From: Rhodopseudomonas palustris
GTDB taxonomy: Bacteria; Pseudomonadota; Alphaproteobacteria; Rhizobiales; Xanthobacteraceae
Direction: 5' to 3'
Assembly (NCBI RefSeq): GCF_003591005.1
Contig: NZ_QYYD01000015.1
Span: forward strand, 62,001 to 126,000
Length of the DNA: 64,000 bases
Under the pieces are notes generated by a model that ran no database searches, was not told the DNA's origin, and was given only the letters and a program-made list of their open reading frames with translations. A program made the position numbers and the translations under genes. Shown here piece by piece: positions 36,148 to 45,856 of this stretch. How positions within the stretch are numbered: the first letter of the stretch is position 1; each line of letters starts with the position of its first letter.

Positions 36148-36549
36148 ATGCAGCGCCTTGCTACAAATTCATTGGTGGTACTTTTAGTCACCGGACTATG
36201 TGGCTGCGCGGTCGATTCCAATCTCAGCTTCGCGCCGGATTTCATGAAGCAGGCTCCGGCCGCGTCGTCCGAGCCGGGTGCTCCGCCTGATGTGGGCAGC
36301 TTGTTGAAGTCCAACGTCAACGCGGTGTTTGCGCAGGGCTCATCGCCCGCAGACCTTCGGTTCTCGGCGCCGGTCGCCGGAAAATATGGCGGCTGGGATA
36401 GCTGCGTGCAGGGCGATGTGGTCGGCGTGACCGGGCAGCCGCTCGGCGTTCAGACGTACCTCGTCACAATCGACCGCAATCAAGTCGGGCGCCGTGAGCG
36501 CGTCGGGTCCGATCATTGGTGCGCGCGGCAGACTTACAAGCCGATCTGA
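36148..36549 (+). CDS. Small lipoprotein, paralogue of the facing gene
   Basis: A 133-residue protein with a signal peptide and lipobox (GLCGC, Cys about residue 20). The mature domain has the Cys-QTY-Cys pattern shared with the lipoprotein encoded at 35660-36004. A Pro/Ala-rich spacer follows the lipid anchor. I do not recognise the family. It converges on the phosphomannomutase gene with about 50 bases between. Confidence 0.65.
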   Translation: MQRLATNSLVVLLVTGLCGCAVDSNLSFAPDFMKQAPAASSEPGAPPDVGSLLKSNVNAVFAQGSSPADLRFSAPVAGKYGGWDSCVQGDVVGVTGQPLGVQTYLVTIDRNQVGRRERVGSDHWCARQTYKPI

Positions 36550-36597
36550 CTGTGCAGCAGACTTGATCCACCGTTCGCGCGATCGGATGCAGCATCC

Positions 36598-38094
36598 CTA
36601 TATGGTTTGATTGTAGGCGCCGACTTCCGGATGCTGGCGCAACACGAGGTTGACCGCTTCGAACATCTCGTGCATCCGCGCCTCCGAAACCGGGCTCTCG
36701 ACCACGACGACCAGCTCCGGCTTGTTCGATGAGGCGCGTATCAACCCCCAGCTGCCATCCGTACAGGTAAAACGCACGCCGTTGACCGTAACGAGATCCC
36801 GGATCGGCTGGCCGGCGACGAGGTCGCCGTGCTTCTGCGCGGCTTCGAAGTGCTTCACCACCGCATCGATCACGCCGTACTTCTTCTCGTCGTCGCAATG
36901 CGGTGACATCGTCGGCGACGACCATGTCTTCGGCAGCGCATCCTTGAGCTGCGACATCGATTTGTCCGGCGCGCGATCGAGCATCTCGCAGATCGCGATC
37001 GCCGATACGAGGCCGTCGTCGTAGCCGCGGCCGGGCGGCGCGTTGAAGAAGAAGTGTCCCGATTTCTCGAAGCCCGCGAGCGCGTTCAGTTCGTTGGTCC
37101 GGCGCTTCATGTAGGAGTGGCCGGTCTTCCAGTACTCAGTCTTGGCGCCCTGCGCCTGCAACACCGGATCTGTCGCGAACAGCCCGGTGGATTTGACGTC
37201 GACGACGAACTGCGCGCCGGCAGTGATCGCCGACATGTCGCGCGCCAACATCACGCCGACCTTGTCGGCGAAGATCTCCTCGCCGGTGTCGTCGACCACG
37301 CCGCAACGGTCGCCGTCGCCGTCGAAGCCGAGGCCGAGGTCGGCCTTGTGCTGCAGCACCGCGTCGCGGATCGCGTGCAGCATCTTCATGTCTTCCGGGT
37401 TCGGATTGTATTTCGGGAAAGTGTGGTCGAGCTCGGTATCCAGCGGGATCACCTCGCAGCCGATCGCCGCCATGACCTGCGGCGCGAAGGCGCCGGCTGT
37501 GCCATTGCCGCAGGCGACTACCACCTTCAGCTTGCGCTTCAGCCTCGTGCGCTTGGTGAGATCGGCGACGTAGCGAGCCGGATAGTCTTGGTGGAAAACG
37601 TAGCAGCCGCTTCCGCCTTTGAACTCGCCGCCCAGCACGATCTCCTTCAGCCGGGTCATCTCCTCAGGGCCGAAAGTCAGCGGCCGGTTGGCGCCCATCT
37701 TGACGCCGGTCCAGCCATTGTCGTTGTGCGAGGCGGTGACCATCGCGACGCACGGCACGTCGAGATCGAACTGCGCGAAATACGCCATCGGCGTCACCGC
37801 CAGCCCGATGTCGTGGACCTTGCAGCCGGACGCCATCAGGCCTGCGATCAGAGCGTATTTGATCGACGCCGAGTAGCTGCGGAAATCATGACCGGTGACG
37901 ATCTCCTGCGGGCGCCCGAGCTCGGCGATCAGCGTGCCGAGCCCCATGCCGAGCGCCTGGACGCCCATCAGGTTAATCTCTTTGCCGAACAGCCAGCGCG
38001 CGTCGTATTCGCGGAAGCCGGTGGGTTTTACCATCGCCTCGGATTCGTAGGCGTAGGTGTTGGGCAGCAGCGCTGCCTTCGGCTGCGGAAACAT
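36598..38094 (-). CDS. Phosphomannomutase/phosphoglucomutase
   Basis: A 498-residue alpha-D-phosphohexomutase that converts mannose-6-phosphate to mannose-1-phosphate (and perhaps the glucose pair) for GDP-mannose. The phosphoserine loop is VTASHNDNGWTG with the active Ser, the metal loop is GFDGDGDRCG, the sugar-binding loop contains FEKSGHFF, and the C-terminal phosphate site is RASSNKPELVV. It follows manC on the same strand after 50 bases. The pair supplies GDP-mannose to the surface glycan genes. Confidence 0.92.
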   Translation of the reverse strand: MFPQPKAALLPNTYAYESEAMVKPTGFREYDARWLFGKEINLMGVQALGMGLGTLIAELGRPQEIVTGHDFRSYSASIKYALIAGLMASGCKVHDIGLAVTPMAYFAQFDLDVPCVAMVTASHNDNGWTGVKMGANRPLTFGPEEMTRLKEIVLGGEFKGGSGCYVFHQDYPARYVADLTKRTRLKRKLKVVVACGNGTAGAFAPQVMAAIGCEVIPLDTELDHTFPKYNPNPEDMKMLHAIRDAVLQHKADLGLGFDGDGDRCGVVDDTGEEIFADKVGVMLARDMSAITAGAQFVVDVKSTGLFATDPVLQAQGAKTEYWKTGHSYMKRRTNELNALAGFEKSGHFFFNAPPGRGYDDGLVSAIAICEMLDRAPDKSMSQLKDALPKTWSSPTMSPHCDDEKKYGVIDAVVKHFEAAQKHGDLVAGQPIRDLVTVNGVRFTCTDGSWGLIRASSNKPELVVVVESPVSEARMHEMFEAVNLVLRQHPEVGAYNQTI

Positions 38095-38144
38095 GGCTCT
38101 TTCTCGCGGTCGGGACGTTGGCGGATGACGAAGTTCAACGCGGG

Positions 38145-39551
38145 CTATGTACGACGGTAATCGTCATCGAACCTGATGATGTCGTCCTCACCGAGGTAGC
38201 TTCCAGTCTGCACCTCGATCAGCTCGAGCGTGATCTTGCCAGGATTGTCGAGCCGGTGCGTCGCACCGATCGGGATATAGATCGACTCGTTCTCGTGGAT
38301 GGTCTTGACCAGATCGTCCACCGTGACCTGAGCCGTACCGCGGACGACGATCCAGTGCTCCGAGCGGTGATGATGCTTTTGCAGCGACAGCCGCTCGCCG
38401 GGCTTGACCACGATCCGCTTCACCTGGTGACGATCACCCTTGTCGAGCGATTGATACGATCCCCACGGTCGATGGACCAGGATATGATCCTCGGTCACGT
38501 TCGGCGCCACGGTCTTGAGATGACTGACGAGCGTCTTCATGCTGCCGCCGGCGTTCTGCCGGCTCACCAGGATGGCGTCCTGCGTGGCGACCACTACCAG
38601 ATCTTCGACATCCTGGAGCGCGATCAGCGCCTTGTCGGTCCACACGTTGCAGTTTTGCGCATTCTCGAACACCGCGTGGCCGCGCGCCGTATTGCCCTCG
38701 CGGTCCTTGTCCGACAGCTGCCAGATCGCCAGCCAGGAGCCCACGTCCGACCAGCCATACGACACTGCGATCACCGACGCGCGCGAGGTGGTTTCCATCA
38801 CCGCGTAGTCGATCGAGATCGGCTTGGCCGCTTCGAACGACGCACGGTCGAGAACACGGAAATCGAGGTCATCGATCGCCTTGACGACGGCGGCTTCGAC
38901 CTTCTCGACGCTGACGGCGTCGACGGCTCGATATTCGTCCAGCAGGGTGGCTGCGCGGAACATGAAATTGCCCGTGTTCCACAGATAGCCCTCCGAGACG
39001 TAGCGCTTGGCCGTCTGCAGATCCGGCTTCTCGACAAAGCGCTCGACCGGCGCCACGCCGTCTTCCACATTCAGGGCAGGCTTGATGTAGCCATACTCGA
39101 CCGACGGCCCCTCGGGGCGAACGCCGAATGTGACGATACGGCCTGCCTCTGCGGCGCCAAAGCCCTGGCGGCACGCCGCCACGAAGGCGGCGTCATCATC
39201 CACGACGTGGTCGGCAGCCAGCGCAACCACCACCGCCTCCGGATTCTGCCGCGCGGCGAACGCTGCCCCGGCGGCGATGGCCGGGCCGGAATCGCGCTTT
39301 ACCGGCTCGAGCAAGATATCAGCCTGCAGACCGATTTCGGCCAGCTGCTCGCGGACCAGAAAACGATACGCCAGATTGGTGATGACGATCGGCCGTTCGA
39401 ACAATTCGGGGTCGGAAACCCGCAGCATGGTGTTCTGAAACGTCGAGCGATTGCCGAACAGCGCGAGAAATTGCTTCGGACGTCCTTCCCGCGACGCCGG
39501 CCAAAGCCGCGTGCCGGCTCCCCCACACATGACAAGCGGAAATATTCGCAA
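38145..39551 (-). CDS. manC: Mannose-1-phosphate guanylyltransferase / mannose-6-phosphate isomerase
   Basis: A 468-residue type II bifunctional enzyme. The N-terminal nucleotidyltransferase has MCGGAGTRLWPASREGRPKQ and FVEKPD. The C-terminal cupin isomerase has the metal-binding HHHRSEHW and the PGERLSLQKH segment. It makes GDP-mannose from mannose-1-phosphate and GTP. The start is a TTG at 39551, chosen because GGAGG lies 5 bases upstream and the signature begins at once; no ATG fits. It is first of the two-gene GDP-mannose operon. Confidence 0.93.
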   Translation of the reverse strand: MRIFPLVMCGGAGTRLWPASREGRPKQFLALFGNRSTFQNTMLRVSDPELFERPIVITNLAYRFLVREQLAEIGLQADILLEPVKRDSGPAIAAGAAFAARQNPEAVVVALAADHVVDDDAAFVAACRQGFGAAEAGRIVTFGVRPEGPSVEYGYIKPALNVEDGVAPVERFVEKPDLQTAKRYVSEGYLWNTGNFMFRAATLLDEYRAVDAVSVEKVEAAVVKAIDDLDFRVLDRASFEAAKPISIDYAVMETTSRASVIAVSYGWSDVGSWLAIWQLSDKDREGNTARGHAVFENAQNCNVWTDKALIALQDVEDLVVVATQDAILVSRQNAGGSMKTLVSHLKTVAPNVTEDHILVHRPWGSYQSLDKGDRHQVKRIVVKPGERLSLQKHHHRSEHWIVVRGTAQVTVDDLVKTIHENESIYIPIGATHRLDNPGKITLELIEVQTGSYLGEDDIIRFDDDYRRT

Positions 39552-39752
39552 TCGGGCCTCCGTAGGTTGATGCGTCCACTAGCATGATCGACCTCGGCGG
39601 GCAATTTGACGAGGCACCAGGCTTGCGATGCCTTCGGTAATTGGTCGAAATGCGGGCAGCAGTTGCGTGAGGTCACGCCGTTCGCGGAAGGGCGCATGAG
39701 GTCCGTGGCCACGGCGCCAGCATTCGGTCTCACCGGCGCCTGGCACGAGCCA

Positions 39753-41489
39753 TCACGCCCAGCTCGATCGGTCTTTGGAGCTGTCCCCGATACAAGCTCC
39801 AGGCACTGGGGCAATCTCACGCTCTCCTGTCATTGTGAAGGCACTCTTTTCACCCGGAAAACCGATTATAGTTTCTCCAGGTCGGTGTGTGGGCCACCGG
39901 CTTCCTCCGGTTTCGTCTCGATGAGTACCAAGGCGAAGTAGTTCTTGCAGCTCCGAGAGTGCAGGCTGCTCCTTCCGGACGAGGAGAAATAGATTGCGGC
40001 GGAACCAGTGAAGCGTGGAAAGCGCTCGCAGCGATAAACTGCCGGGTACGTCAACTCCCCAGCCGCAATGCTGAAATCTGTCGAGCCAGAATCCCGGCTC
40101 ACGCAAGGTTATGTGGCCATGGCCTGGCTGATCCAACTGAGCTGCCGAGAAGACGATTGCATCGGTTGTGTTGGACGCGATGTCGTCAATGATGCTGAGG
40201 CCGGCTTCCTCTGGAAGATGCTCGGCCACTTCGACAAAGATGGATAGGCTGAACTGACGGTCGATACACAGCTTTTCAGTGCTCGCCAGATCGCGTTGGA
40301 TGTACTCATTCGGAGAGATAAAATGATGGCTCGACCATGGCGCGCCATCAATCCCCACGACCTTTGCGCCCAGTGTGCGGAACAGGGATAGATCGGCCCC
40401 TAGACCGCAGCCGACGTCTAGAACGGATGAGTGGTCAAAGCGTCTGCTTACGTATGCGAATGGCGGCCAATCGCATTTCAAGTTCTGCGCGTAAAACGTC
40501 GACGAGAATGTTCCGGGCGGTAGCGCTTCCTTCGCCTCATCGTCACAAAGTGCAGCGGGGCGCAATGTCTCGGTTGGATTGGGCAATGGGAAAACCGAAT
40601 ACGAGAGTCGGTGCAGCAACTGCAACTCCGGTCGCATCTGTCTTATCAAGGCCCCAAACAATTGAACGTCGTGAGGCAGGCGAGTGTCCGAAGTGATTTC
40701 GGGGGTGTCTGAGGCGGTTGCCTCCCGAGCTAAGTAATTCCGCGCGACATCTCTGATATCGGGGGAATCGTGCGTTTCGAAATATGAGAGGACCGTTTGT
40801 CGCTGATATGACTCCGTGCCTATCCAAGATCCGCCGAGGGCAATTCCCTTGCTGAGGATTCCGTTGCAAGTTTTCATCCGTATCTGATGGCTTGAGCGGA
40901 CTGGAAGGTGGGCGAGCGGCAGATGAGCGAGAATCGTGCTTTTGAACGGCCGCCCGTCGGGTCGAGTGACGATATGCTGTCCATTCGGAACGAGAATATC
41001 GCTCCCTCCAGCGGCGTGACCGGGAATTATTGCCTTATAGTACTGCTCAACTTCCCGTTCTAGCCGATGCTCCCAATGGTCCGGTTGAAATACGTACTGC
41101 TGCTCATTGTTTGGCGGAATAAACGTCACCCATGGCACCAATCCGATTGTGTCGCTTGGTATCTGAGCCAGCGAAGCTTTGAACGTCTCCTTATTCTTCG
41201 TTAAGAAAATTTCATCCGCGTCAAGAAGGCAAAGGTATTCAGGGTTGAACTGGTCTCTTATGCGGTTAGCTAGAGACGTGAGAACCTCTGACTGCGCGTA
41301 ATAATTCTTGCGCGTAGGCCATATTGTGATGGGCAGCCCTTCGCGAACAAGCGCATCAAGAATCTCGCAAGTGCCATCCTCCGATGGATTGAGGACAATA
41401 AACATATGGTCGAGCAGCTTGGTGTTGCACCTCACAAAGTATTCGATGATATCAGCTTCGGACTGAACCATCGAGAGCGATACAATCAT
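39753..41489 (-). CDS. Glycosyltransferase-methyltransferase fusion, low GC
   Basis: A 578-residue protein with two domains. The N-terminal third is a GT2-like (Glyco_tranf_2_4) glycosyltransferase with a DADEIF metal motif (LLDADEIFLT). The C-terminal part, after about residue 360, is a SAM methyltransferase (SVLDVGCGLGADLSLFRTLG). It probably adds and methylates a sugar, for example at a glycan end. Codon use and GC content are clearly lower than in neighbouring genes, and an IS3-family remnant is adjacent, so it was probably acquired by transfer. I use the ATG at 41489; a TTG at 41498 is possible. Confidence 0.78.
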   Translation of the reverse strand: MIVSLSMVQSEADIIEYFVRCNTKLLDHMFIVLNPSEDGTCEILDALVREGLPITIWPTRKNYYAQSEVLTSLANRIRDQFNPEYLCLLDADEIFLTKNKETFKASLAQIPSDTIGLVPWVTFIPPNNEQQYVFQPDHWEHRLEREVEQYYKAIIPGHAAGGSDILVPNGQHIVTRPDGRPFKSTILAHLPLAHLPVRSSHQIRMKTCNGILSKGIALGGSWIGTESYQRQTVLSYFETHDSPDIRDVARNYLAREATASDTPEITSDTRLPHDVQLFGALIRQMRPELQLLHRLSYSVFPLPNPTETLRPAALCDDEAKEALPPGTFSSTFYAQNLKCDWPPFAYVSRRFDHSSVLDVGCGLGADLSLFRTLGAKVVGIDGAPWSSHHFISPNEYIQRDLASTEKLCIDRQFSLSIFVEVAEHLPEEAGLSIIDDIASNTTDAIVFSAAQLDQPGHGHITLREPGFWLDRFQHCGWGVDVPGSLSLRALSTLHWFRRNLFLLVRKEQPALSELQELLRLGTHRDETGGSRWPTHRPGETIIGFPGEKSAFTMTGEREIAPVPGACIGDSSKDRSSWA

Positions 41490-41553
41490 GTCTGACAACG
41501 TTACAGTTTTGGTATTCCGATAATAGGCTGTTGCCGGTTCGGTCGACAGCTAG

Positions 41554-41741
41554 TTAAGCTACTCCCAGCTTCCGCTCGAACTCAACGGGGCTGAGATAGA
41601 AGATAGTCGAATGCCGACGGGGCGGATTGCAGAGTCGATGGACGTCATCAAACACGCCAGCTTTAGCCTCGATCCCGCGGCGATCGCTTGGTCTCGAGCG
41701 ACGAGAAGAATGACGGGAATGTCGACTCAACATCGGGGGCA
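41554..41741 (-). pseudogene. IS3-family transposase remnant
   Basis: The 3' end of an IS3-family OrfB. The terminal peptide (about 41661-41554) contains NPPRRHSTIFYLSPVEFERK, matching the usual RRHSTIGYLSPMEFE end of these transposases. Upstream in another frame (about 41741-41663) lies FFSSLETKRSPRD, like the ESFFSSLKTER segment, followed by a stop. The gene is therefore frameshifted and truncated, and the element cannot move. Confidence 0.72.
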
Positions 41742-41884
41742 TCGGTCCCGATCGCACCGACATCGATTCGGCCGCAACTGGCGGGCCTTGGCGGTGTTCG
41801 CCGGTTTCGCACTCTGGCAAAATGGTCTAAGACGCGGCGCGGATCGTGATGGGCCGCGTTGGTGGTGGATGATCTGTGGAAGCT

Positions 41885-42814
41885 ATGCCGGCCGCGACCT
41901 CAAAAGTAGCGATTTTGCTTGCGACCTATTGCGGGGCCGAGTTTCTCGCCGAACAGCTCGAGTCATTTCGAGCGCAGACCCATCGCAATTGGGAGTTGCA
42001 CGTCTCCGATGACGGTTCGACAGACGACAGCATCGCCCTCGTCGAGGCGTTTGCTGCGACGGTCGAGCAGCAGGTCGTGGTTCGGGCAGGAGCGGGTGGC
42101 GGCTTTTGGCGGAATTTCCTGTCGCTGATTCCCCGGGGCGAGATCGCCGCCGATTATTTCGCCTTCAGCGATCAGGACGATGTCTGGCTGCCCGAGAAAC
42201 TCGCGAGGGCAGTCGCCTGGTTCCGTTCAGTGTCGCCGGAGCGCCCAGCGCTGTACTTTTCGCGCACTGAACTGATCGCTCGCGACGGGGCCGCGCTCGG
42301 GCTATCGCCGCTGTTTCGACGCCCGCCGATCTTCCAGAACGCGCTGGTACAAAACATCGGTGGCGGGAACACCATGGTCTTCAACGACGCCGCCCGCCGG
42401 CTGCTCGCGCAGACGCCCGATGATGTGGAGTTGGTGTCTCACGATTGGTGGGCCTATCAGTTGATCACCGGCGCGGGCGGGATCGCCCATTATGATCCAT
42501 GGCCGAGCCTGAAATATCGGCAGCACGGGCAGAATCTGGTCGGCTCCAACATCGGCTTGCGCGCGCGCCTGGTTCGCCTCATGGCATTTGCCGGCGGTCG
42601 GGTGATCGGCTGGAATGCGATCAATATCGCGGCGCTGAGCAGCGTCCGGCATTTGCTGCACCCCGACAATGTGCGGGTGCTGGACAGCTTCGCGCAGGCC
42701 CGCAGTGCCGGTCTGCTGATGCGGCCTTATCTGCTGTGGCGCGCGGGTGTCTACCGGCAAGGTCTTGTGGAAACGATCGGTCTTTATCTCGGCGCCTTGC
42801 TCGGGCGGATCTGA
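41885..42814 (+). CDS. Glycosyltransferase family 2
   Basis: A 309-residue GT2 enzyme, probably transferring a sugar, perhaps rhamnose, to the growing glycan on the cytoplasmic face. The nucleotide-sugar fold begins LLATYCGAEFLAEQLESFRA; DDGSTDD and the metal DQDD (FSDQDDVW) are visible. The pattern resembles RfbF/RgpB-type rhamnosyltransferases. A GTG at 41876 and the ATG at 41885 are both possible starts; GGAAG suits the ATG. It is flanked by the IS remnant and a convergent rgpF-like gene. Confidence 0.85.
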   Translation: MPAATSKVAILLATYCGAEFLAEQLESFRAQTHRNWELHVSDDGSTDDSIALVEAFAATVEQQVVVRAGAGGGFWRNFLSLIPRGEIAADYFAFSDQDDVWLPEKLARAVAWFRSVSPERPALYFSRTELIARDGAALGLSPLFRRPPIFQNALVQNIGGGNTMVFNDAARRLLAQTPDDVELVSHDWWAYQLITGAGGIAHYDPWPSLKYRQHGQNLVGSNIGLRARLVRLMAFAGGRVIGWNAINIAALSSVRHLLHPDNVRVLDSFAQARSAGLLMRPYLLWRAGVYRQGLVETIGLYLGALLGRI

Positions 42815-42841
42815 GGCCGCGGTCCCAGCCGTGCTCCGACT

Positions 42842-43855
42842 TCAGTCGCGGCGATCGGCAAGAGAGCGCAGATGATCGTCGATCATCGTCACGTCATACG
42901 CGCTCGCAGACCGGATGACGTCGCGCCATGCCGCGATTGGCATCCCGGTCGGATTGGATTGCAGCAATTCGCGTTTGATGAACGGGCATTTGTAATCGGT
43001 GATCAGCGTATCCCAGAAAAAATGCATCGCGTTGATCGGACGGCCCTGCAGCAGGATGGTCTGCAATCGTTGCAGGCTGTGCGAAGGGTCGCTGGCCGTT
43101 TGCCGGATCGCGCGATCCGCCAGCCTGTCCTTCATGGCTTCGGCAACAGACCAATATGGCGCGAGCACAGCGCCGCGCAGCCCTTGCGCCGCGAGCGCCT
43201 GCGTCAATCCCACTTCGCCGTTGCGGATGACCCAGTCCTTGTTGTCGACGTAAGGCATCGCCTGCCAGAACCCGCCAAACGCTTTCGAACGTAGCGCTGT
43301 CGGCAGGAACATCAGGAAGAATGACTGAAGGTGATAGCGAAGCTCCCAGTTGTCGACGATGCCCCAGAAATCCGCGCGGCTGCGATCGACCGCTGACAAC
43401 ATCTCAGCCAGGTTGGAAAATGGCCCGTACACGCTGTCGTTCATCAGAACCAACGCATCGAGCTCCCGCAGGTCGCCCACCGCTGCGATGCCGTCCTTGT
43501 AGGCGCCGAAGTCGTAGCCGGTGTTGAACCGCCACAACATCGAATGGCAGTGCGGCGCGACCCGCATTCGGCTTTCGGCGGGAAAACTCGGCGAGTTGGT
43601 GACGAAGGTGACGCTAAAGCCTGCCGCAGCCAGCTCGCGGAGCTGGTATAGGACGTAGTCGTGGACCAGGCCATCGCGGTCGAAATGAACATAGATGGCC
43701 GCGTGACGGGCCCCGGTCGCCGAGGCGTCACCCAAGATGGTTTCGCGGATCAGGCTGCGACGCCGCCAGGCCCGGGCAACCGGCCGGATGACGGCGTCCT
43801 GTGCGATGTAATAGGAGGATCGGACCGATCTGGCGAAGTCCTTGAACTGGCTCAC
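42842..43855 (-). CDS. Rhamnan synthesis protein F (RgpF-like)
   Basis: A 337-residue protein of the RgpF family, which takes part in rhamnose-glucose polymer assembly in streptococci and in O-antigen clusters elsewhere. The family stretches AAIYVHFDRDGLVHDYVLYQ and WRFNTGYDFGAYKDGI with LVLMNDSVYGP are clear. I place the start at the GTG at 43855, which has GGAG about 6 bases upstream; a TTG at 43867 would add four residues. With rfbCBDA in the window, transfer of rhamnose is plausible. Confidence 0.82.
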   Translation of the reverse strand: MSQFKDFARSVRSSYYIAQDAVIRPVARAWRRRSLIRETILGDASATGARHAAIYVHFDRDGLVHDYVLYQLRELAAAGFSVTFVTNSPSFPAESRMRVAPHCHSMLWRFNTGYDFGAYKDGIAAVGDLRELDALVLMNDSVYGPFSNLAEMLSAVDRSRADFWGIVDNWELRYHLQSFFLMFLPTALRSKAFGGFWQAMPYVDNKDWVIRNGEVGLTQALAAQGLRGAVLAPYWSVAEAMKDRLADRAIRQTASDPSHSLQRLQTILLQGRPINAMHFFWDTLITDYKCPFIKRELLQSNPTGMPIAAWRDVIRSASAYDVTMIDDHLRSLADRRD

Positions 43856-44017
43856 ACCGCGCTCCAATCGACTGTCATGCGGTTGCCGGACGCCCGCTTC
43901 GCGCGGGATGCCTCTGCTCGTGCGATCGAGCGGATCGGCCGCAGCTGATGACCGCGCGTCCGATCAACATGCCAATTCGACGTTGCTGGCTCGCGTTCAC
44001 TGCCGCAAGCCCGGCGC

Positions 44018-44800
44018 TCAGTTGGCCATTTCGGCAGTATAGGCGTCGAGGATCTCGTCGATCGGACCGGCAACCTTGATGCGACCCTGATCCATCCAGA
44101 TCGCCTGATTGCAGAAACGCCGGCAAGTCTCGATGCTGTGCGACGCCAGCACCAAGATGCTCGCCTTCTCCACGAACGATTGAATGCGGGTCTGTGCCTT
44201 GTTGAGAAAGGTGGCGTCGCCCGCCATGATCCACTCGTCCATCAGCAGCACTTCGGGTGCGAAGCACGTGGCGACCGCGAAGGTCAGGCGCGTCATCATG
44301 CCCGACGAATAGGTTCGGACCGGAAGGTCGAGATAATCGCCGAGCTGGGTGAACTCGATGATGTCCGGGATACGCTCTTCGATCTCTTTGGCGGTCAGAC
44401 CGAGAATCATGCCCCGAAGGCGGATATTGTCGTATCCGCTGACTTCGCTGTCGATACCAAGTGCGATGTCGAACATCGGGGAGATCCGACCGCGCGTCGT
44501 CACAGTGCCCGACACCGGCTCGTAAATCCCGGCGAGGACCCGCAGCAGGGTGGTCTTGCCCGCTCCGTTCGAGCCGATCAGCGCGACACGGTCGCCCGCC
44601 GTCAGCTGAAACGAAATGTCACGCAGCGCCTCGACCATGATCCGCTGGTTGGCATCGGTGGCGAGATGCCCGCCCGAGCCGCGGAACAGGATGCTCTTTT
44701 TCAGCGACCGCGACCCACCATGATAGATCGGAAACGAAACGCTGACGTTGCGAAGCGTCAGTTCGGCATCCACGGCCGGGCGGATCGGAGCGACTTTCAT
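44018..44800 (-). CDS. wzt: Polysaccharide ABC exporter ATP-binding protein Wzt (short form)
   Basis: A 260-residue ATPase for exporting a lipid-linked polysaccharide across the inner membrane. Walker A is [10 protein letters not shown], the signature is [11 protein letters not shown], Walker B is VLLMDEW, and the H loop is LASHSIET. The length shows that it lacks the C-terminal carbohydrate-binding domain of E. coli O9a Wzt, so chain-end recognition must occur by another route. The ATG at 44800 lies 5 bases from the wzm stop, in the same operon. Confidence 0.88.
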   Translation of the reverse strand: MKVAPIRPAVDAELTLRNVSVSFPIYHGGSRSLKKSILFRGSGGHLATDANQRIMVEALRDISFQLTAGDRVALIGSNGAGKTTLLRVLAGIYEPVSGTVTTRGRISPMFDIALGIDSEVSGYDNIRLRGMILGLTAKEIEERIPDIIEFTQLGDYLDLPVRTYSSGMMTRLTFAVATCFAPEVLLMDEWIMAGDATFLNKAQTRIQSFVEKASILVLASHSIETCRRFCNQAIWMDQGRIKVAGPIDEILDAYTAEMAN

Positions 44801-44805
44801 GGCGA

Positions 44806-45648
44806 TCAAACCCAATACGCGATGCGGGCGCGGAAGCGGGAAAACACTGCTCCGGCAATGGCCAAGTTGATGATGGTGATGAGCAGTACGGCCAGATAGT
44901 TCTTCAGCGTCGGCATGTTGCCGAGCAACGGCGCCCGCACGATCTCGATCAGGTGGAAAAACGGGTTGAAGTCCACGATGAACGTCTTGGATTTCAGCAG
45001 TTCCGGCTTCCAGAAGATCGGCGTGATGAAGAAGACGATCTGAATCGCCGAGTTGACCACCTGCGGAATATCGCGAAACCGCGCCGACACGATGCCGATA
45101 CACAGGTTGAGGACGCTACCGTTCAGGATCAAGAGCAGCAGACCGGGGATCGCCCAGAGTGCCGTGAAACCAGGCCAGAGCTTGAAGTACAGCAACACGC
45201 CGAAATAGATGACGAAATTATGGAGGAAGATGACGAACTTGCTCCACGTCGAACGGTAGACATAGACGGAGTAGGGCAGGCGAATCTGCTTGATGTAGGA
45301 TTCGGCGCCCGTGAATAATGTGCCACCCTCGGTCACGAAGCTGGCAGTCAGCGTCCAGACCAGCAATCCAACGCATAGATAGGGCAGGAAATCGTGGATC
45401 GGCACGTTGAACAGTTCGCTGTACAGGATGCCCAGCGCGACCACCATGATGGCCATGCTGGCGGTCAGCCAGAACGGCCCCAGCAGAGACCTGCGATAGC
45501 GCTGCAGGATGTCGTTCCAGCCGAGCCGAACCCAGAGCGGCCACAACGCCAGGCCGCTGATCAGATCCTGCACCATCACGTGAACCGGTGACGGAGGCTG
45601 AGCCTCCGCGAGGAGGTCGGCGCGATCGAATTCTAGGTGTGTTTTCAA
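44806..45648 (-). CDS. wzm: Polysaccharide ABC exporter permease Wzm
   Basis: A 280-residue ABC-2-type permease with about six membrane helices, partner of Wzt. The start of the membrane region ([20 protein letters not shown]) is typical of Wzm/RfbA/KpsM. The first possible start is a TTG at 45648, which has no clear ribosome site; a later start would trim the N-terminal soluble part. It exports the assembled O-polysaccharide or capsule to the periplasm. Confidence 0.88.
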   Translation of the reverse strand: MKTHLEFDRADLLAEAQPPSPVHVMVQDLISGLALWPLWVRLGWNDILQRYRRSLLGPFWLTASMAIMVVALGILYSELFNVPIHDFLPYLCVGLLVWTLTASFVTEGGTLFTGAESYIKQIRLPYSVYVYRSTWSKFVIFLHNFVIYFGVLLYFKLWPGFTALWAIPGLLLLILNGSVLNLCIGIVSARFRDIPQVVNSAIQIVFFITPIFWKPELLKSKTFIVDFNPFFHLIEIVRAPLLGNMPTLKNYLAVLLITIINLAIAGAVFSRFRARIAYWV

Positions 45649-45856
45649 GGGGAAGCACCGGGTCTATGCAAAAGCTGATAGCGGCGAGCTATCACTTGTG
45701 GACAGCAACAGCTGCAGAAGTCCGCCTGTCAACGCCACGACCGCCGGTTCCTGTCAAGGGATAACATAAACCGCCCCTGCGCAACAGATCAGCGAAGCCC
45801 TTGCGCCACGGATCGTCCGCCGAAACATCGCTCCGCAGCCCAAAAAATCGACAGTG

